Positions 1-11,218 of a DNA stretch of 64,000 nt are shown here, piece by piece. Under the pieces are notes generated by a model. That model did no database searches, had not been told where the DNA came from, and worked only from the letters and a program-made list of their open reading frames with translations. The stretch's first letter is position 1. Each line of letters begins with the position of its first letter. Location: the NCBI GenBank assembly GCA_916048095.2, contig OU696572.1:6885954-6949953 (forward strand), written 5' to 3'. The DNA comes from Sacculina carcini. Taxonomy: Eukaryota > Arthropoda > Thecostraca > Sacculinidae. The position numbers were made by a program, and so were the translations under genes.

Positions 1-1584
1 TTTGCAATGAAAAGGTTAGACCAGTTTGTATACGCTCGGCACGTAACAATTCAGACGGATCATAAGCCGCTGGTTGCCATTCGTGAAAAGCCTCTTGTGG
101 AAGCACCGCTTCGCTTACAGAGAATGTTGATGACCTTGCAACGATATCAATTTGAATTAAAATACACACCTGGATCGGAAGTTCCTGTGGCTGATGCTCT
201 GAGCCGTGCACCGATGTCGAACACTCTTGAGAGAGCGACGTGGGCGGTGGAAATGAATGAACTCAGTCTGTCTGATGAGTTAGCGGTAACGGATGCGCGC
301 TTGGAAAAATACAGAGAAGCGACGTTGGCAGATCCAGGCTTACAAAAAGTGCGTGAGTACGTAATAAGTGGGTGGCCGGAACAACGAAGCAGTGTCGATC
401 AGGTAGCGGCCCCTTACTGGTCAGTGAAACATGAGTTGTCTGTTCAGAACGGTCTGGTTTACAAGTCAAACAGGCTGGTCATTCCATCGTCAATGAGACT
501 TGAATTGTTAAATAGGTTTCACAGAAGTCACATTGGAGTGGCTTCAATACTCAGGCTGGCCCGGGATAATGCCTTTTGGCCCGGAATGACGGCAATGGTG
601 AGGGACAAGATATTACGATGTGAAACATGCATTTCATACCGTCCCCAACAGCCTCCAGAGCCATTAACGCCGCACGAGGTGCCAAGTCGGCAGTGGCAAA
701 AAGTTGGCACGGATATATTCGAATTTCGCGGTGCTCATTATCTCGTTTTAGTCGATTACTTCAGTGGATATATTGAAGTTGAACGATTGTCGCCTGTAAC
801 AACGACGGCTGTGACAAATATTCTCTCCCACCAATTTGCTCGTTATGGTGTGCCGGAAGTACTTGTGTCTGATAACGGGCCACAATTTGCCAGTCTTGAC
901 TTCAAAGAATTTGCGTCATTTGTGGATATGTTGCATATAACGTCAAGTCCGAGGTATCCGCAGTCGAATGGTCGTGCAGAAAACGCTGTCAAGCTAATCA
1001 AGGGGATCTTCCGAAAAGCGCACGATACTCGGCAGAATCCCATGTGGGCGCTCATGCTTTGGCGAAATACACCCAGTCAATATACAGCCTTCTCGCCGGC
1101 GCACGTTATGTTCGGACGTCGGTGTCGCACTCTAATGCCCACAACCCGACGTTCATTAGAGCCGGATCCTCCCAAAGGGGTTCGGGACAATTTGCTGAAT
1201 AGCAAAGCCGATCAAAAACATTATTATGATCATCAGGGAGTGCGGTCATTGCCGCCGATTCGTCCAGGGACAGCAGTTCGGGTAAAACGGCCGGATCAAA
1301 ACTCGTGGTCACGGGGAGAATGTGTAAGGAAGCTACCCTATAAGTCGTACTTGGTAAAAGTGGGTGGCACACTGTATCGACGAAATCGCCGTCATATTTT
1401 GATGGCAGGGGAAGATAATCCCGTGCAGTCGACCCGTAGCTACCAGATGATCCAGGGGCTTCCCAGCCCTGAGGTCCTCCCGTCCAACAGGTCAAACACA
1501 ACAGGCAATGAGGATCGTGTGTTACCGCGGCGGTCTATGCGTATTCGTCGACCGCCGGCGTATTTGAATGATTATGTGCCGTGA
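1..1584 (+). CDS. pol: Ty3-type pol, C-terminal part (RNase H end and integrase), cut by window edge
   Basis: This is the end of a retrotransposon polyprotein that would process the RNA:DNA hybrid and integrate the cDNA. The RNase H tail shows TDHK near residue 18 and ADALSR near 62. An HHCC zinc-binding region follows at about 170-215 (FHRSHIGV, then CETC). The integrase core has acidic residues in GTDIFEF (about 235), SDNGPQF (about 288) and NGRAEN (about 325), the D,D-35-E arrangement. The protein ends in a basic tail (RRSMRIRRPP) and a stop at 1582-1584. The frame is open throughout what is visible. The 5' part lies outside the window, so the first ATG is not meaningful. It is called element G here. 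Confidence 0.85.
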   Translation, partial: FAMKRLDQFVYARHVTIQTDHKPLVAIREKPLVEAPLRLQRMLMTLQRYQFELKYTPGSEVPVADALSRAPMSNTLERATWAVEMNELSLSDELAVTDARLEKYREATLADPGLQKVREYVISGWPEQRSSVDQVAAPYWSVKHELSVQNGLVYKSNRLVIPSSMRLELLNRFHRSHIGVASILRLARDNAFWPGMTAMVRDKILRCETCISYRPQQPPEPLTPHEVPSRQWQKVGTDIFEFRGAHYLVLVDYFSGYIEVERLSPVTTTAVTNILSHQFARYGVPEVLVSDNGPQFASLDFKEFASFVDMLHITSSPRYPQSNGRAENAVKLIKGIFRKAHDTRQNPMWALMLWRNTPSQYTAFSPAHVMFGRRCRTLMPTTRRSLEPDPPKGVRDNLLNSKADQKHYYDHQGVRSLPPIRPGTAVRVKRPDQNSWSRGECVRKLPYKSYLVKVGGTLYRRNRRHILMAGEDNPVQSTRSYQMIQGLPSPEVLPSNRSNTTGNEDRVLPRRSMRIRRPPAYLNDYVP

Positions 1585-1889
1585 ACGCGTGTTATGCAAT
1601 GCCATTTCATGTGGTATGTATGTGATTAACTTGATATTGATATTGATGTGTGTGATTAACTTGGAGGGGGAGGTATAACGTGTGTATGTATGTGCGTGTA
1701 TTTTATTTCATGTTTTATATAGGTTGTGATTGACTTGGAGGGGGAGGTGTCACATATGTATGTAGATATATGTGCGTGTGTGTTATGAACAGTGCGTGAC
1801 GTCACGCGTCACGCCACTGTCGTGGGAGTGGCTTGACGGTGCGCACGCGGGGGCTCGGGAGTGTGGCGCAGGACAGTGTGCAATACATG
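1585..1889 (+). repeat. 3' noncoding end, duplicated polypurine tract and start of 3' LTR of element G
   Basis: After the stop codon the polypurine tract TTGGAGGGGGAGG occurs twice, at 1661-1673 and 1735-1747, in a 74-bp tandem duplication. The second tract runs straight into TGTCACATATG at 1748, which has the TG start expected of an LTR. The LTR seems truncated, because gag sequence of a different family is recognisable from about 1890. A perfect 14-bp palindrome with a TGACGTCA core lies at 1794-1807. Confidence 0.6.
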
Positions 1890-2389
1890 GTCGTATGATC
1901 AACATGTTACATGCTGGTCTTGCAAATTTTCACAGTGAAGGGCTGGAGAACATTTGCAGATTACGATTTGTCAATGGATTTCCTGGCTATATTCGTTCAA
2001 GCCTGCAAAGGATGGCAGATGTTCAAACGATGAAAATGTCTGAGCTCATCAGTCACGCTCGAGTAATGACCAAAAACAGAGAGCAAGGTGGACCTGTGTC
2101 AGCTGTGTCAGTAGTGCGCCAGGTTTCAACAGTGAGTCAACATGAGGGTGCGGCACGTCAGCTCACGGAGACTGCAGTGCAGAGACCGGCAGGATTCAAC
2201 GGCAGGTGCTACCAGTGTCACGAGATCGGACATATGGCGCGTTTCTGCCAGACGGGACTGCGTGATGGACGTCCGGATGTACGAAGGTACGGAGGTGATC
2301 GTGCAACCAGAGGGCGGGTACCCACCTGCTATACGTGCAACAAAGTGGGACATACTTCTCGGCAGTGCAACAATTCGGGAAACGAGTGA
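1890..2389 (+). pseudogene. gag: Family A gag, C-terminal half with two CCHC zinc knuckles
   Basis: The reading frame aligns with the gag of the second family A copy from the segment around RFVNGFPG onward, followed by ELISHARV. Two zinc knuckles of CX2CX4HX4C type are visible: CYQCHEIGHMARFC and CYTCNKVGHTSRQC. They would bind the genomic RNA in the retrotransposon particle. The N-terminal half is missing. Upstream codons in this frame (from 1772) probably come from the LTR of element G. The frame ends at 2389 and overlaps the pol frame that is open from 2335, so pol would need frameshifting. Confidence 0.75.
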
Positions 2390-5303
2390 GGGGTGGCGTA
2401 TGCGCCAACAGTCGCCCCTGTACCGGTAAGGCGCCTTTTCATGCATTACCATTTGTTGATGTGTGCTGTGAAAATGTGAAAACCAGTGCTCTTGTCGACA
2501 CTGGTTGTTCGATGACTGTTGTACATTCTAGTTTTGTGTCTCGTTATGGCGGAGAAGCTGTTATGAAAGCCTTCGATGGAAGTCATGTTGTTTGTAAGGG
2601 TAATGGTTGTGTAACACTTGTGGTAAGCGGTGTCAGCGTAGATGCACATGTCGTAGTGGCGGATAAGTTGATAGGTGGTGTTAGCGTTGTTCTTGGTATG
2701 GATGTTATTGATCGGTTGGGTGGTGTCACAGTGAAAAATGGCCGGGTGTGGTTTGGGGTTGATAGTGTCCCGGCGGAGGTCGTTAATGCCATTGGCGATG
2801 TACATGCATGTGTGACTAGCGACGTATCTGGTGAACGGGCAAACAATACTGACGAACCAACAGTGACCGTGTCGGACTCAGATTTTTCTGCTATTTTTGA
2901 TGGTCATGTGTGGACCGTTAAATGGCTGTGGAAGGAGAAGCCCGTGAAGTTGAGAAACACCATATCTATGTATGACAAGAAAGTTGATGATCATGTGAAA
3001 GACGAATTTGATCGAGAGATCAATAAATGGATAAGCGAAGGTATATTGGTACCTTGGGAGAGTAACGTGCAGGCGGGTATTACTCCTCTCATGGCTGTCG
3101 TCCAGCCCACAAAAAAAATAAAGTACGACCCGTCCTGGATTTTCGGGAACTTAACGAGCACGTCAGATGTCACACAGGTGATGACACGATAGATATATGT
3201 GATGAGACGATTCGACAATGGAGAAAGGCTGGTGAGAACGTATCAATAGTGGATTTGAAATCGGCCTATTTACAGCTGAGAATTGACAAAGACATGTGGT
3301 CGTACCAGCTGGTCAAGTACAAGAATAAAACATACTGTCTGACCCGAGTGGGATTTGGTTTATGTTCCGCTCCGCGTATTATGTCCAAAATACTGAAAAC
3401 AGTCTTGAGTAAGAACGACACTATCCGACGGGCCACCAGTTCGTACATTGATGATATCCTGGTGGATAAATCTCAGGTGAGCGTAACAGAAGTGATCCAA
3501 CATTTGGAAAAGTTTGGTCTAAAATCAAAGAGTCCAGAGCTTCTAGGAAGTGGAGCTGTGTTGGGGTTGAAAGTGTCCAGAGAGCAGGGAAATTTTGTGT
3601 TTCACAGGGGCAATGCAGTACCTGATATCCCGGCGATGTTGACAAGGCGGGAACTGTTTTCTGTATGTGGTGTATTGGTGGGCCACTATCCGGTCGCGGG
3701 ATGGCTTAGAGTCGCATGTAGCTTTATAAAGCGTCATGCTGAGGGATCACGGTGGGAAGATTTCGTAGGAGAGCGAACACAGACGATGATAAGGGAAGTG
3801 ATCAGTAGAGTCAAAGTCGAAGATCCAGTGAAAGGGGTATGGTGTGTGCCAAATGGTGGAAGGGGCATTGTTTGGAGCGATGCGAGTAGCATTGCTATTG
3901 GTGCTGTGCTGGAAGTGAACGGAAAAGTGGTAGAAGACGCAGCGTGGCTTCGCAAGAAAGGTGACGCGAGCCATATCAACGTGGCAGAGCTTGACGCAAT
4001 TATGAAAGGCGTCAATTTGGCTATTAAATGGGAGTTGAAGGATGTGGAGCTAAGAACAGACTCGGCTACTGTAGAGGCCTGGGTGAAGACAGTACTTGAC
4101 GGTGACAGGCGAATTAAGACAAAGGGTGCAGCAGAGTTGCTTATTAAACGGCGTTTAGGAAATCTGAAGGAGCTTATCTCCGAGTTGGGATTGAACATAA
4201 AAATTACGCTGGTGCCTACCGATAAGAACAAAGCCGACATTCTAACTCGAGTCAGGAAGAATTGGCTGATGAAAACAGGCCCTGTGTGTGAGAACTATTG
4301 TGCGGCCACAGTGGATGTGAAAGAACTGCATGAAAAACATCACATGGGGGTGGAGCGAACTCTGTACTTGGCGAGAAAGATGGACCCAAACATATCGAAA
4401 GATTAAGTAAAGACGGTAATACAGAATTGTGATCGTTGCCAGTCAATAGATCCCGCTCCAGTCGTTCATTCACCGGGTGAATTGCACATAAACGAGAACT
4501 GGAAAAGACTAGCGGTGGATGTGACTCATTACCAACAGGTGCCATACTTGTCAGTAGTAGATTGTGAGCCGGGACGATTTGCCATATGGCGGAAATTGAA
4601 AAGAGAGGACGCGGAACAAATATCATCAGAACTGGAAAGTATTTTCTATGAACGAGGCCCAGTGAACGAATTGTTACTAGACAACAGCACGGCGTTTCGT
4701 TCACATCTTCTTGGCGAGATGCTGTCCCGTTGGAATATCATACGATTTTTTCGAGCAGCGTACCGACCGTCCGGCAACGGCATAGTAGAGCGACACCATA
4801 GGACCATCAAGGTTATTGCTGAGAGAGGTGGTATAACGCCCATTGAGGCAGTGTACTGGTACAACAGCACCCCGCGTTTCCATCAAGATGAGATGTCGGT
4901 ACCACAGAGGTCGGTTTTCACTTATACATGGCGATATCCGTCAGTTGTGGTAGAAAAGCCGAACGAGGGTGAACATGCTGGGTCAATCAAAGTAGGGGAT
5001 GAGGTTTGGGTTGAACCTCCCAACTCTCGTTGCACAGCTCAGTGGTCCAGAGGCATAGTGACTGACATACATTCGAGAAACAACTTGGACGTCGATGGTG
5101 TGCCTAGACACTATCTGGATGTAAGACCTGTTCGAAACTCAGACCAAGCTATAACATCTGATGGGAACTCAGTTGATGGTGAACCATTGACAGCGGGGCG
5201 TAATGATAACAGAATTAGCGATTTGCACCCAACCGATCATGAACCAGTGGCGCGTCCACAGCGGAACGTAAGACCTCCAGTATGGATGAGAGATTACGTT
5301 TAG
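2335..5303 (+). pseudogene. pol: Family A pol (protease, RT, RNase H, integrase), copy 1, with frameshift and stop
   Basis: Domains in order are: retropepsin (LVDTGCSMTVV, flap-side LGMDVID), RT with SYIDDILV, and RNase H (SDAS, AELDA, RTDSATVEAW, NKADILTRV). An integrase follows with an HHCC segment (HEKHHMG, then CDRCQ) and acidic residues in VDVTHY, LLDNST and NGIVERHHRT. A frameshift near 3120 breaks the RT palm start. A TAA at 4404-4406 lies between the two zinc-binding halves of the integrase, and the same frame reopens directly after it. The C-terminus ends VWMRDYV, parallel to VWVKP and EWMSDYTA features of copy 2. It is clearly derived from a working pol but is now broken. Confidence 0.8.
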
Positions 5304-5535
5304 AATTGTGTTATTTGTGTCGTGCTTGAGCCTCATTTGTTCGATATTGTTTAGCCTGTTAAAGTTGGCTACTGTGAGTTTGCCATATGTGTATTGTTTG
5401 TTTTTATGGCGTGAGTATATGCGATTTGAGTATTGTGTGCTGCGTTTTTCGCTTTTCATTGTTGTTTTCGCCGCGGAAAGTGTTTAATAACCTGAATGAT
5501 GCTTAACTAAGTGTGTCTGCCTGTGTGGTTGGGTA
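5304..5535 (+). other. 3' noncoding region of family A copy 1, left part
   Basis: This is AT-rich DNA between the pol stop codon and the insertion point of element B. The last four bases (5532-5535, GGTA) are the left target duplication of B. The region continues on the far side at 10,599. I see no other feature. Confidence 0.5.
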
Positions 5536-5935
5536 TGTAGTGAGTTCAACGCGGCAGAGAGACGATTTCCTCGGACGAACAGATGTATTGCGACGGGAGC
5601 AGCGCACGCGAGACAAGTCAGCGGCGATAAAAAAGGAAGGAGACGCCAAAAGCACAAGCTTATATAGGTTTAGGAAGCCACCCACCGACGCTACTATTAA
5701 CATTAAAAACTACACATTAATAAAGAAACATAATTGAATCATCAAAAGCGAAGAAATAAATCAATGGCACGAATAAATATTAATTATTACAAATCGCCAA
5801 TTTATCATCAACTGAACACAACTCTGACGCACTTGCCGCGACAATGGTAAACAACAATAGGGAAAAACCTCTACGCACATAAAAGGATTCTGAGAACAAG
5901 TGTACAAAACTTTACAAATATAATTGAACACCTCA
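5536..5935 (-). repeat. 3' LTR of element B
   Basis: This 400-bp repeat is nearly identical to 10,199-10,598. It has TG/CA termini on the minus strand and is followed inward (5939-5950) by the CCCCCACAAG complement of the polypurine tract. Confidence 0.88.
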
Positions 5936-5998
5936 ACACTCCCCCACAAGAACGCGGAGCGAGGGTAAAGAAAGCAAAAAAAACATAACGCAAATGAG

Positions 5999-7666
5999 TT
6001 AGAAGTACTCGAAATCCGGGTGCTCGCGAATTCGGACCCGCCTCCCCGATCTTGTTTTGGAGACAGGTATAGATGGCGCTCGCCTCGGTTGATCGTCCGT
6101 CTCCTCAGCTCCATCAGTGCGTGTTGGGACTATAGGTGGCGCCGTCGGGCTGCCGGTCCTCGCGGCACCGTTCTCGTTCGTTCGGGTTGCGTCAGCGGGC
6201 GGTGATGCAGCAGATTGAACAGCGTCGGACACGGCAGGCTCGGCAGCGTCAGCGGCCGCTGTGGAGTTGGCTGGCGAGACCGACCGATTTGTCCGCGTTT
6301 CTCCGTCACTGGCCGCCACACATGCTGGTTTCAACCTGTCAACAGAAACACTTTCGGTTCTTCCCGAGATCAATTCAATGGTAAAAACTTTGGGAGACCG
6401 TCGAATGACCTTGAATGGACCTTTGTACGGGGCCTCCAAAGGGCGCCGTATGCGATCCACCCTCAGCCAGACATGTGAGCAGGTCAAGAGATCTTGGGGT
6501 ACGTATGACTGCGTCGAGCCATGACGAATTCCCTCTGAGTGGACACTGAAGTCGATCTCCGTCATGCGGTCTGCTAGCTCTTTCACGAACTCGTGTTGCA
6601 GTTTTGACGAGGCGTCCGGCTCCACGGTGACCTTGGGGCACATGAGCTGGCCGCCGGTAACTGCTGTGAACGGTGCTATGCCATTTGCGGACGGTATCAG
6701 GCGGAGACCCAGCAGCACGACAGGTAACGCTGACAACCACTGCTGTCCTCTGGCGGTGATGGCCGTTTTGAGCACACGATGTGCCCTCTCTACCAATCCA
6801 TTTCCCTGGGGATGGTAGGCCGTTGTTCGAAGCCGATGGAAGCCGACGATCTCTGACATCTCCCGGAACAATTCGGCTTCAAATTGCGGTCCCCGGTCAG
6901 TTATGATGTACACTGGCACGCCGAACCGAGAGACCCAGTTCTCGATCATCGCTCGTGCCACGGACTTGGCTGTCACCTCCGTCAACGGAATGGCCTCCAG
7001 CCACCTGGTTGTGCGGTCAATACACGTTAACAGGTAACGATACGGGTGAGCGAACGGCTGACCTGGCGGCAGTTGAGGAGGCAGAGGACCGACGATGTCC
7101 ATATGAATTGTCTCGAATCTGGCCGCCGCAGGTGAAGTGAAGGCAGAGACGGGTGATTTCGTGTGCCGCTGTATTTTTGACTGCTGGCAGCTGACACACT
7201 CTTTGACCCACCGGTGTATGTCGCTCTCCATCCTGGGCCAGTAGCAGCGACTCCGTACGAGTCTCACGCTGGAGAATCGGCCAGGGTGCGACGGCTGGTG
7301 CAGCATGCGGAACACTGGAAAACGACACTCCGGAGGCAGGTACGGTCTGGGGTGCCCAGTAGACACGTCACAGAACAGACTGTGCTCACCGGATACAGGG
7401 AACGGCTTCAGGGACGGTTTCTGGTGAATTTCTGGATCTCCGACTTGTGCGGCGGCGATGGCTGGTAGGTCGTAGGCGTCGATCTGGACGCTGTTCACAG
7501 AGCGCGACAGGCAGTCGGCTACAACGTTGTCGGCGCCGCGTATGTACTGCACATCGCTGATATGTTCGGTAATGAACGCCCAGTGGCGCTGCTGACGGTC
7601 CAGTTTGGCGGGTTTTTGACTGCGAAACGCGGTCACCAGCGGTTTATGGTCCGTCATCAGCGTCAC
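5999..7666 (-). pseudogene. pol: Element B pol: RNase H end and integrase (separated from RT by a frameshift)
   Basis: The frame begins inside RNase H (LMTDHKPLVTAF, then ADNVVADCLSRS). It continues through an HHCC zinc region (HQPSHPGR, then CVSCQQSK) into an integrase core with acidic residues in IHMDIVGPLP, ITDRGPQFEAEL and GNGLVERAHRV. A C-terminal GPFKVIRRSPKVF segment resembles the usual Ty3 integrase tail, followed by a low-complexity end and a basic terminus finishing DFEYF. It overlaps the upstream frame by about 23 bases in another register. That is best explained by a small indel near 7660 in the RNase H, because the two frames together make one complete RNase H. Confidence 0.82.
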
Positions 7667-9455
7667 GTGCCGGCCCGATGAAATGCCGGAAATGTACCAC
7701 GGACAGATACGCCGCCAGCAGCTCGCGGTCGTACGTGGAGTACTTTCTCTGTGGATCAGACAATTTCCGAGAGAAGAAAGACACAGGTAGCGGTTTATTT
7801 TTCACCATTTGGTGGAGAGCACCTCCGACAGCGTGGCCGCTCGCATCTGTTACCAGCATGAACGTCTTCGACTCAGGGTCAGGGTGTGGCAAAGTAACAG
7901 CATCAGCCATTAACTGCTTACTTGCCTCAAAAGCAGCCTTGGTTTCTTCTGTCCACACCAGCGATTTCGCCTTGGGCTGCAGCCGCATCATCTCGGACAG
8001 CGGGAAGACCACATCAGCGAATTGCGGCGTCATACGTCTGTAGAAACCGATCATGCCCATGTAGCGGCGGAGTCCAGCAGCATCAGCAGGCAGCTCCATC
8101 GAGGTCAGCGCCTCGATACGATGTTTGGGTGGCGAGACTCCGTCCTGGGACACATGATGACCGAGGAAGTCGACCTCAATCACACAGAACTGGCATTTTT
8201 CTATGGACAGCTTCAGTCCGTGTTTTGCCAGTACGTCGAATACCAGCTCCAGATGTCGCATATGCTCCTGCTCGTTCCGCGAAAAGACCAGCAGATCGTC
8301 TAGATAGACAAAAACACATGATATGCCACGGAAAATAGAATCGATGAATCGTTGAAAAGTGGCCGCCGCATTCTTCAGACCAAGCGGCATGTAGACATAT
8401 TCATATAGGCCAAAAGGGGTGGTCACGGCCGTTTTCTTACTGTCCTCGGGCGCCATCGGAATCTGATAGAAAGCTTTTAGTAGATCAAGCTTGCTGTATA
8501 CGGTCATATTACGTAGATTTGACGAGAGAGTGTGGATGTGCGGCAACGGGTACCTATCGGGCACTGTCTTTGCGTTCAGTGCGCGATAATCCCCCGTCAC
8601 TCGCCACTCTCCTGGAGTGCCCTTGGCCACCAGGTGCAGAGGCGACGCCCATGGAGAATTTGACGGCCTCACTATGCCTTGCTGAAGTAATTTTTCGAAG
8701 GCGTCTCTGGCAGCTTTCTCTCGGTCGGGCGTCAGTCGGCGTGGAGACGAGAACGTCGGCGCGGCACTGCCGGTATCGATTGTGTGCTGATACACACCTG
8801 ATGAGAACTGCAGAAGATCGTTCGGCTGGCGGGATGACGTCAGGGACGGGTTGGCGCTGAGCCGCTGGCGGACAGATGCTGGACAATCGCCAGGATACTG
8901 TACCACCAGGCCGCATGTTGTCGCCTCGGACCTCCGCAGCGGTGCGATGAAGTTTGTTGTTTGGTCTCGTAGCTTTCGTCGCCGGCAGTCCACCAGGAGA
9001 CCATGATGAGCCAGGAAATCCTGTCCCAGCAGCGGCGAGACGACGTCCGCGACGACGAACGTCCACGCGAACTTTCGGCGCAGATTCACGATGATGATTT
9101 CGAGTTGAACTTCGCCGTAAACCGTGATCGACTGGCCCGTGGCGGACGAGAGTTTCACGGCTGACGGCTGAAGACAGAACGGATTGATGTGTGCACGAGG
9201 TACAACGGAAATACCCGCGCCAGTATCAACCACGAAGCGGAAACGTTTGGCGGCGACCAAAACTGCGACTTCTATGAGTGGCAGGCCGACGGCCGCAGCG
9301 ACACTGACCTGCCTCTCTAGTTTTCCGCCTGCAGCGGATGCGGATACGAAGCGCGTGAAGACGCCTGCATGCGCAAGCCATCCTTCTTGCCCGGCCACTT
9401 GCACCAGGGCTTGCAGGTGCGTGCACTGGAGCCGAAGTAGATATGCGCGCGGCAC
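7644..9455 (-). pseudogene. pol: Element B pol: protease, reverse transcriptase and start of RNase H
   Basis: A retropepsin motif VVDTGAGISVV is followed by PLLGQDFLAHHGL. The RT contains GEWRVTGDYRALN, KAFYQIPM and the catalytic FVYLDDLLVF. RNase H begins with LVTDASGHAVGG and YSTYDRELLAAY, then the frame is lost near 7660. Gag at 9317-10,117 overlaps in another register, so pol was probably expressed by frameshifting. This is an otherwise well-preserved copy whose only obvious lesion is the RNase H frameshift. Confidence 0.85.
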
Positions 9456-10117
9456 ACCTGCGGTCGCTGATCGGCGCTGAACGGTCGCACACCGATGGGG
9501 ATGTCGGAACCTGGCCGCTCGCGTTCACTCCGTCGTCCACGTTGGCTGTATCGCTGTGGAGGTGGACTTCGTGGCACCACCAGGCTGCACGATTGCTCCA
9601 TCAGGGGAACCAGCTCGTCGGCCAGCTTCCCCAGCTGTTCCAGCGTCAGGTCCATCTGTGCGGCCAAAATCATTCGCACGCGGTCTGGCAGCGCGTGGAT
9701 GAACTTGTGACGGAGCAGCTCCTCTCCTGCCTGGATCCGGGTGCCGTGAGCCACCAGCTGGTTGAGGTACTCGCTGGGCCGTCCGGTCATTTCAGTCGTC
9801 GACAGCAGCGAGGTGAGGAGCTCAGGAATACTCCTCTGGTAGTTCGCCGTCACAGCCTCCTTCAGTTCATCGAAGGACTTCTTGGCCATCACGTCGCGTG
9901 TCACGCGGCCGACAACTTCCGGGGGCAGAGATGCCAGCGCATGAAAAAACATCTGTGTCTGGCTGCGGACTCGGTTGATGTGAAACTGGGCCTCAATAAT
10001 AGAGAACCAGGCCTCGACATTCTCATTGATAAAGGCGGGGGCCCTTATTTGCACGTTCAGAGCCATATCAACATTGGCGTGAGCATTACTCGAGTGATCG
10101 TTGCTTTCGACTGACAT
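9317..10117 (-). CDS. gag: Element B gag
   Basis: The start is the ATG at 10,117 (minus strand). The frame is open five codons further upstream but without an ATG. The N-terminal part contains FINENVEAWFSIIEAQF and FHALASLPPEVVGRV, the pattern of Ty3 gag proteins common in invertebrates. The C-terminal part has no CCHC knuckle. It has the alternative CRAHIYFGSSARTCKPWC arrangement (Cys-His-Phe-Gly-Ala-Cys-Cys), which I recall as typical of this gag lineage. It would form the cytoplasmic particle. It overlaps the protease frame by about 140 bases. Confidence 0.8.
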   Translation of the reverse strand: MSVESNDHSSNAHANVDMALNVQIRAPAFINENVEAWFSIIEAQFHINRVRSQTQMFFHALASLPPEVVGRVTRDVMAKKSFDELKEAVTANYQRSIPELLTSLLSTTEMTGRPSEYLNQLVAHGTRIQAGEELLRHKFIHALPDRVRMILAAQMDLTLEQLGKLADELVPLMEQSCSLVVPRSPPPQRYSQRGRRSERERPGSDIPIGVRPFSADQRPQVCRAHIYFGSSARTCKPWCKWPGKKDGLRMQASSRASYPHPLQAEN

Positions 10118-10198
10118 TGTAGAAAAACTCAAACGCTACCGAAGAATAAAAACCTCTCACCGCAAAAAAAGGCAGTAGTCCTCACTCGGGGCACCAGT

Positions 10199-10598
10199 TG
10201 TAGTGAGTTCAACGCGGCAGAGAGACGATTTCCTCGGACGAACAGATGTATTGCGACGGGAGCAGCGCACGCGAGACAAGTCAGCGGCGATAAAAAAGGA
10301 AAGAGACGCCAAAAGCACAAGCTTATATAGGTTTAGGAAGCCACCCACCGACGCTACTATTAACATTAAAAACTACACATTAATAAAGAAACATAATTGA
10401 ATCATCAAAAGCGAAGAAATAAATCAATGGCACGAATAAATATTAATTATTACAAATCGCCAATTTATCATCAACTGAACACAACTCTGACGCACTTGCC
10501 GCGACAATGGTAAACAAGAATAGGGAAAAACCTCTACGCACATAAAAGGATTCTGAGAACAAGTGTACAAAACTTTACAAATATAATTCAACACCTCA
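10199..10598 (-). repeat. 5' LTR of element B
   Basis: This is the partner of 5536-5935, differing at about three positions. Reading outward on the minus strand it ends in CTCACTACA. The sequence immediately internal to it (10,180-10,198) complements a TGGTGCCCC-type primer binding site. I did not assign the tRNA. Confidence 0.88.
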
Positions 10599-10649
10599 GG
10601 TATGTGTGTGAGTGTGTGAGTTGTGTGTGATCTTTAGATCACGGGGAGA
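10599..10649 (+). promoter_or_regulatory. Family A copy 1 pre-polypurine hairpin and polypurine tract
   Basis: The hairpin sequence TGATCTTTAGATCA at 10,628-10,641 is followed by a purine-rich CACGGGGAGA up to the LTR start at 10,650. The same hairpin and tract occur at the same place in copy 2 (35,002-35,023). It would mark the start of plus-strand DNA synthesis. Confidence 0.6.
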
Positions 10650-10943
10650 TGTGGTGTGAGTTTGACTTTCATCGAAGCGTTTGCAGATAGCAGAGCGAGA
10701 GCGTCTTTAGGGGAGGATGTTATTGTGTGTGTGTGTGTGTGTGAGCGCGTGCATATGACGCGTCTCATGTTTCAAGTCTCGCGCCCGGGTATCGCGTCTC
10801 ATGTGTCGGGCAGTGGGCGAGTGACGGTGTTGCGTTGAGGGTTGTCGTGGTGTAGCGTGATTGTGTCTGGTGTTGTGTATATTGTGCATATCCTTATTGT
10901 GTTTCTTCTCTTTATCTGCCTTTCTTCAATACACTGAACTACA
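10650..10943 (+). repeat. Probable 3' LTR of family A copy 1
   Basis: It begins TGTGGTG directly after the polypurine tract, matching the TGTGGT start of the copy 2 LTR. A CA end at 10,943 (GAACTACA) is the best guess. The 5' LTR is missing, so the right edge cannot be verified by comparison. A TG microsatellite lies at 10,723-10,742. Confidence 0.45.
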
Positions 10944-11212
10944 GTCGCAATTTTTTCTGATAGTGGCATTTAAACACAATATAATTTGAAATTCTCACTT
11001 GATTTTAATTTTCTTAAATGTTCCAAGGTCTAAATGGATTTTGGAAATAAAACATCATCTGATTAGGCGGTACTTATATTCAAGTGTTGTTGATCTAACT
11101 AGTTGCTCTAAGGTTGCTCGAAAATTCTAAAAATTAATGTTAAATTATATTGCACAAATGCACGTGTCTATATCACAGTTTTATGTCCATAATATATTGT
11201 CTATGTTTGTAT

Positions 11213-11218
<6 letters not shown>
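10944..11218. other. AT-rich unassigned DNA
   Basis: I see no gene, RNA or repeat structure here. It ends at the TA microsatellite. Confidence 0.4.

Larger units (their letters stand above)
5536..10598 (-). mobile_element. Complete Ty3-type LTR retrotransposon B
   Basis: Two 400-bp LTRs (5536-5935 and 10,199-10,598) bound the element. On the minus strand the LTR reads TGAGGTGTT to CTCACTACA. Flanking bases GGTA at 5532-5535 and 10,599-10,602 form a 4-bp target duplication. A polypurine tract (minus strand CTTGTGGGGGAG) adjoins the 3' LTR. A primer-site-like TGGTGCCCCGAGTGAGG adjoins the 5' LTR. The LTRs differ at only about three places, so the insertion is recent. It landed in the 3' noncoding part of family A copy 1. 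Confidence 0.9.
1890..10943 (+). mobile_element. Family A LTR retrotransposon, copy 1: 5' truncated, interrupted by element B
   Basis: Gag, protease, RT, RNase H and integrase run from about 1890 to 5303. They match the near-intact copy at 31,020-35,383 domain by domain. The 3' noncoding part is split by Ty3 element B (5536-10,598) and resumes at 10,599 with the pre-polypurine hairpin, a purine tract and an LTR start TGTGGTG at 10,650. The 5' LTR and the first half of gag are missing. Decay is moderate: one frameshift near 3120 and one in-frame TAA at 4404-4406 in pol. Confidence 0.75.

Noticed and set aside
6020-7140. Plus-strand frames across element B
   Set aside because: They overlap well-supported minus-strand pol and lack recognisable domains.
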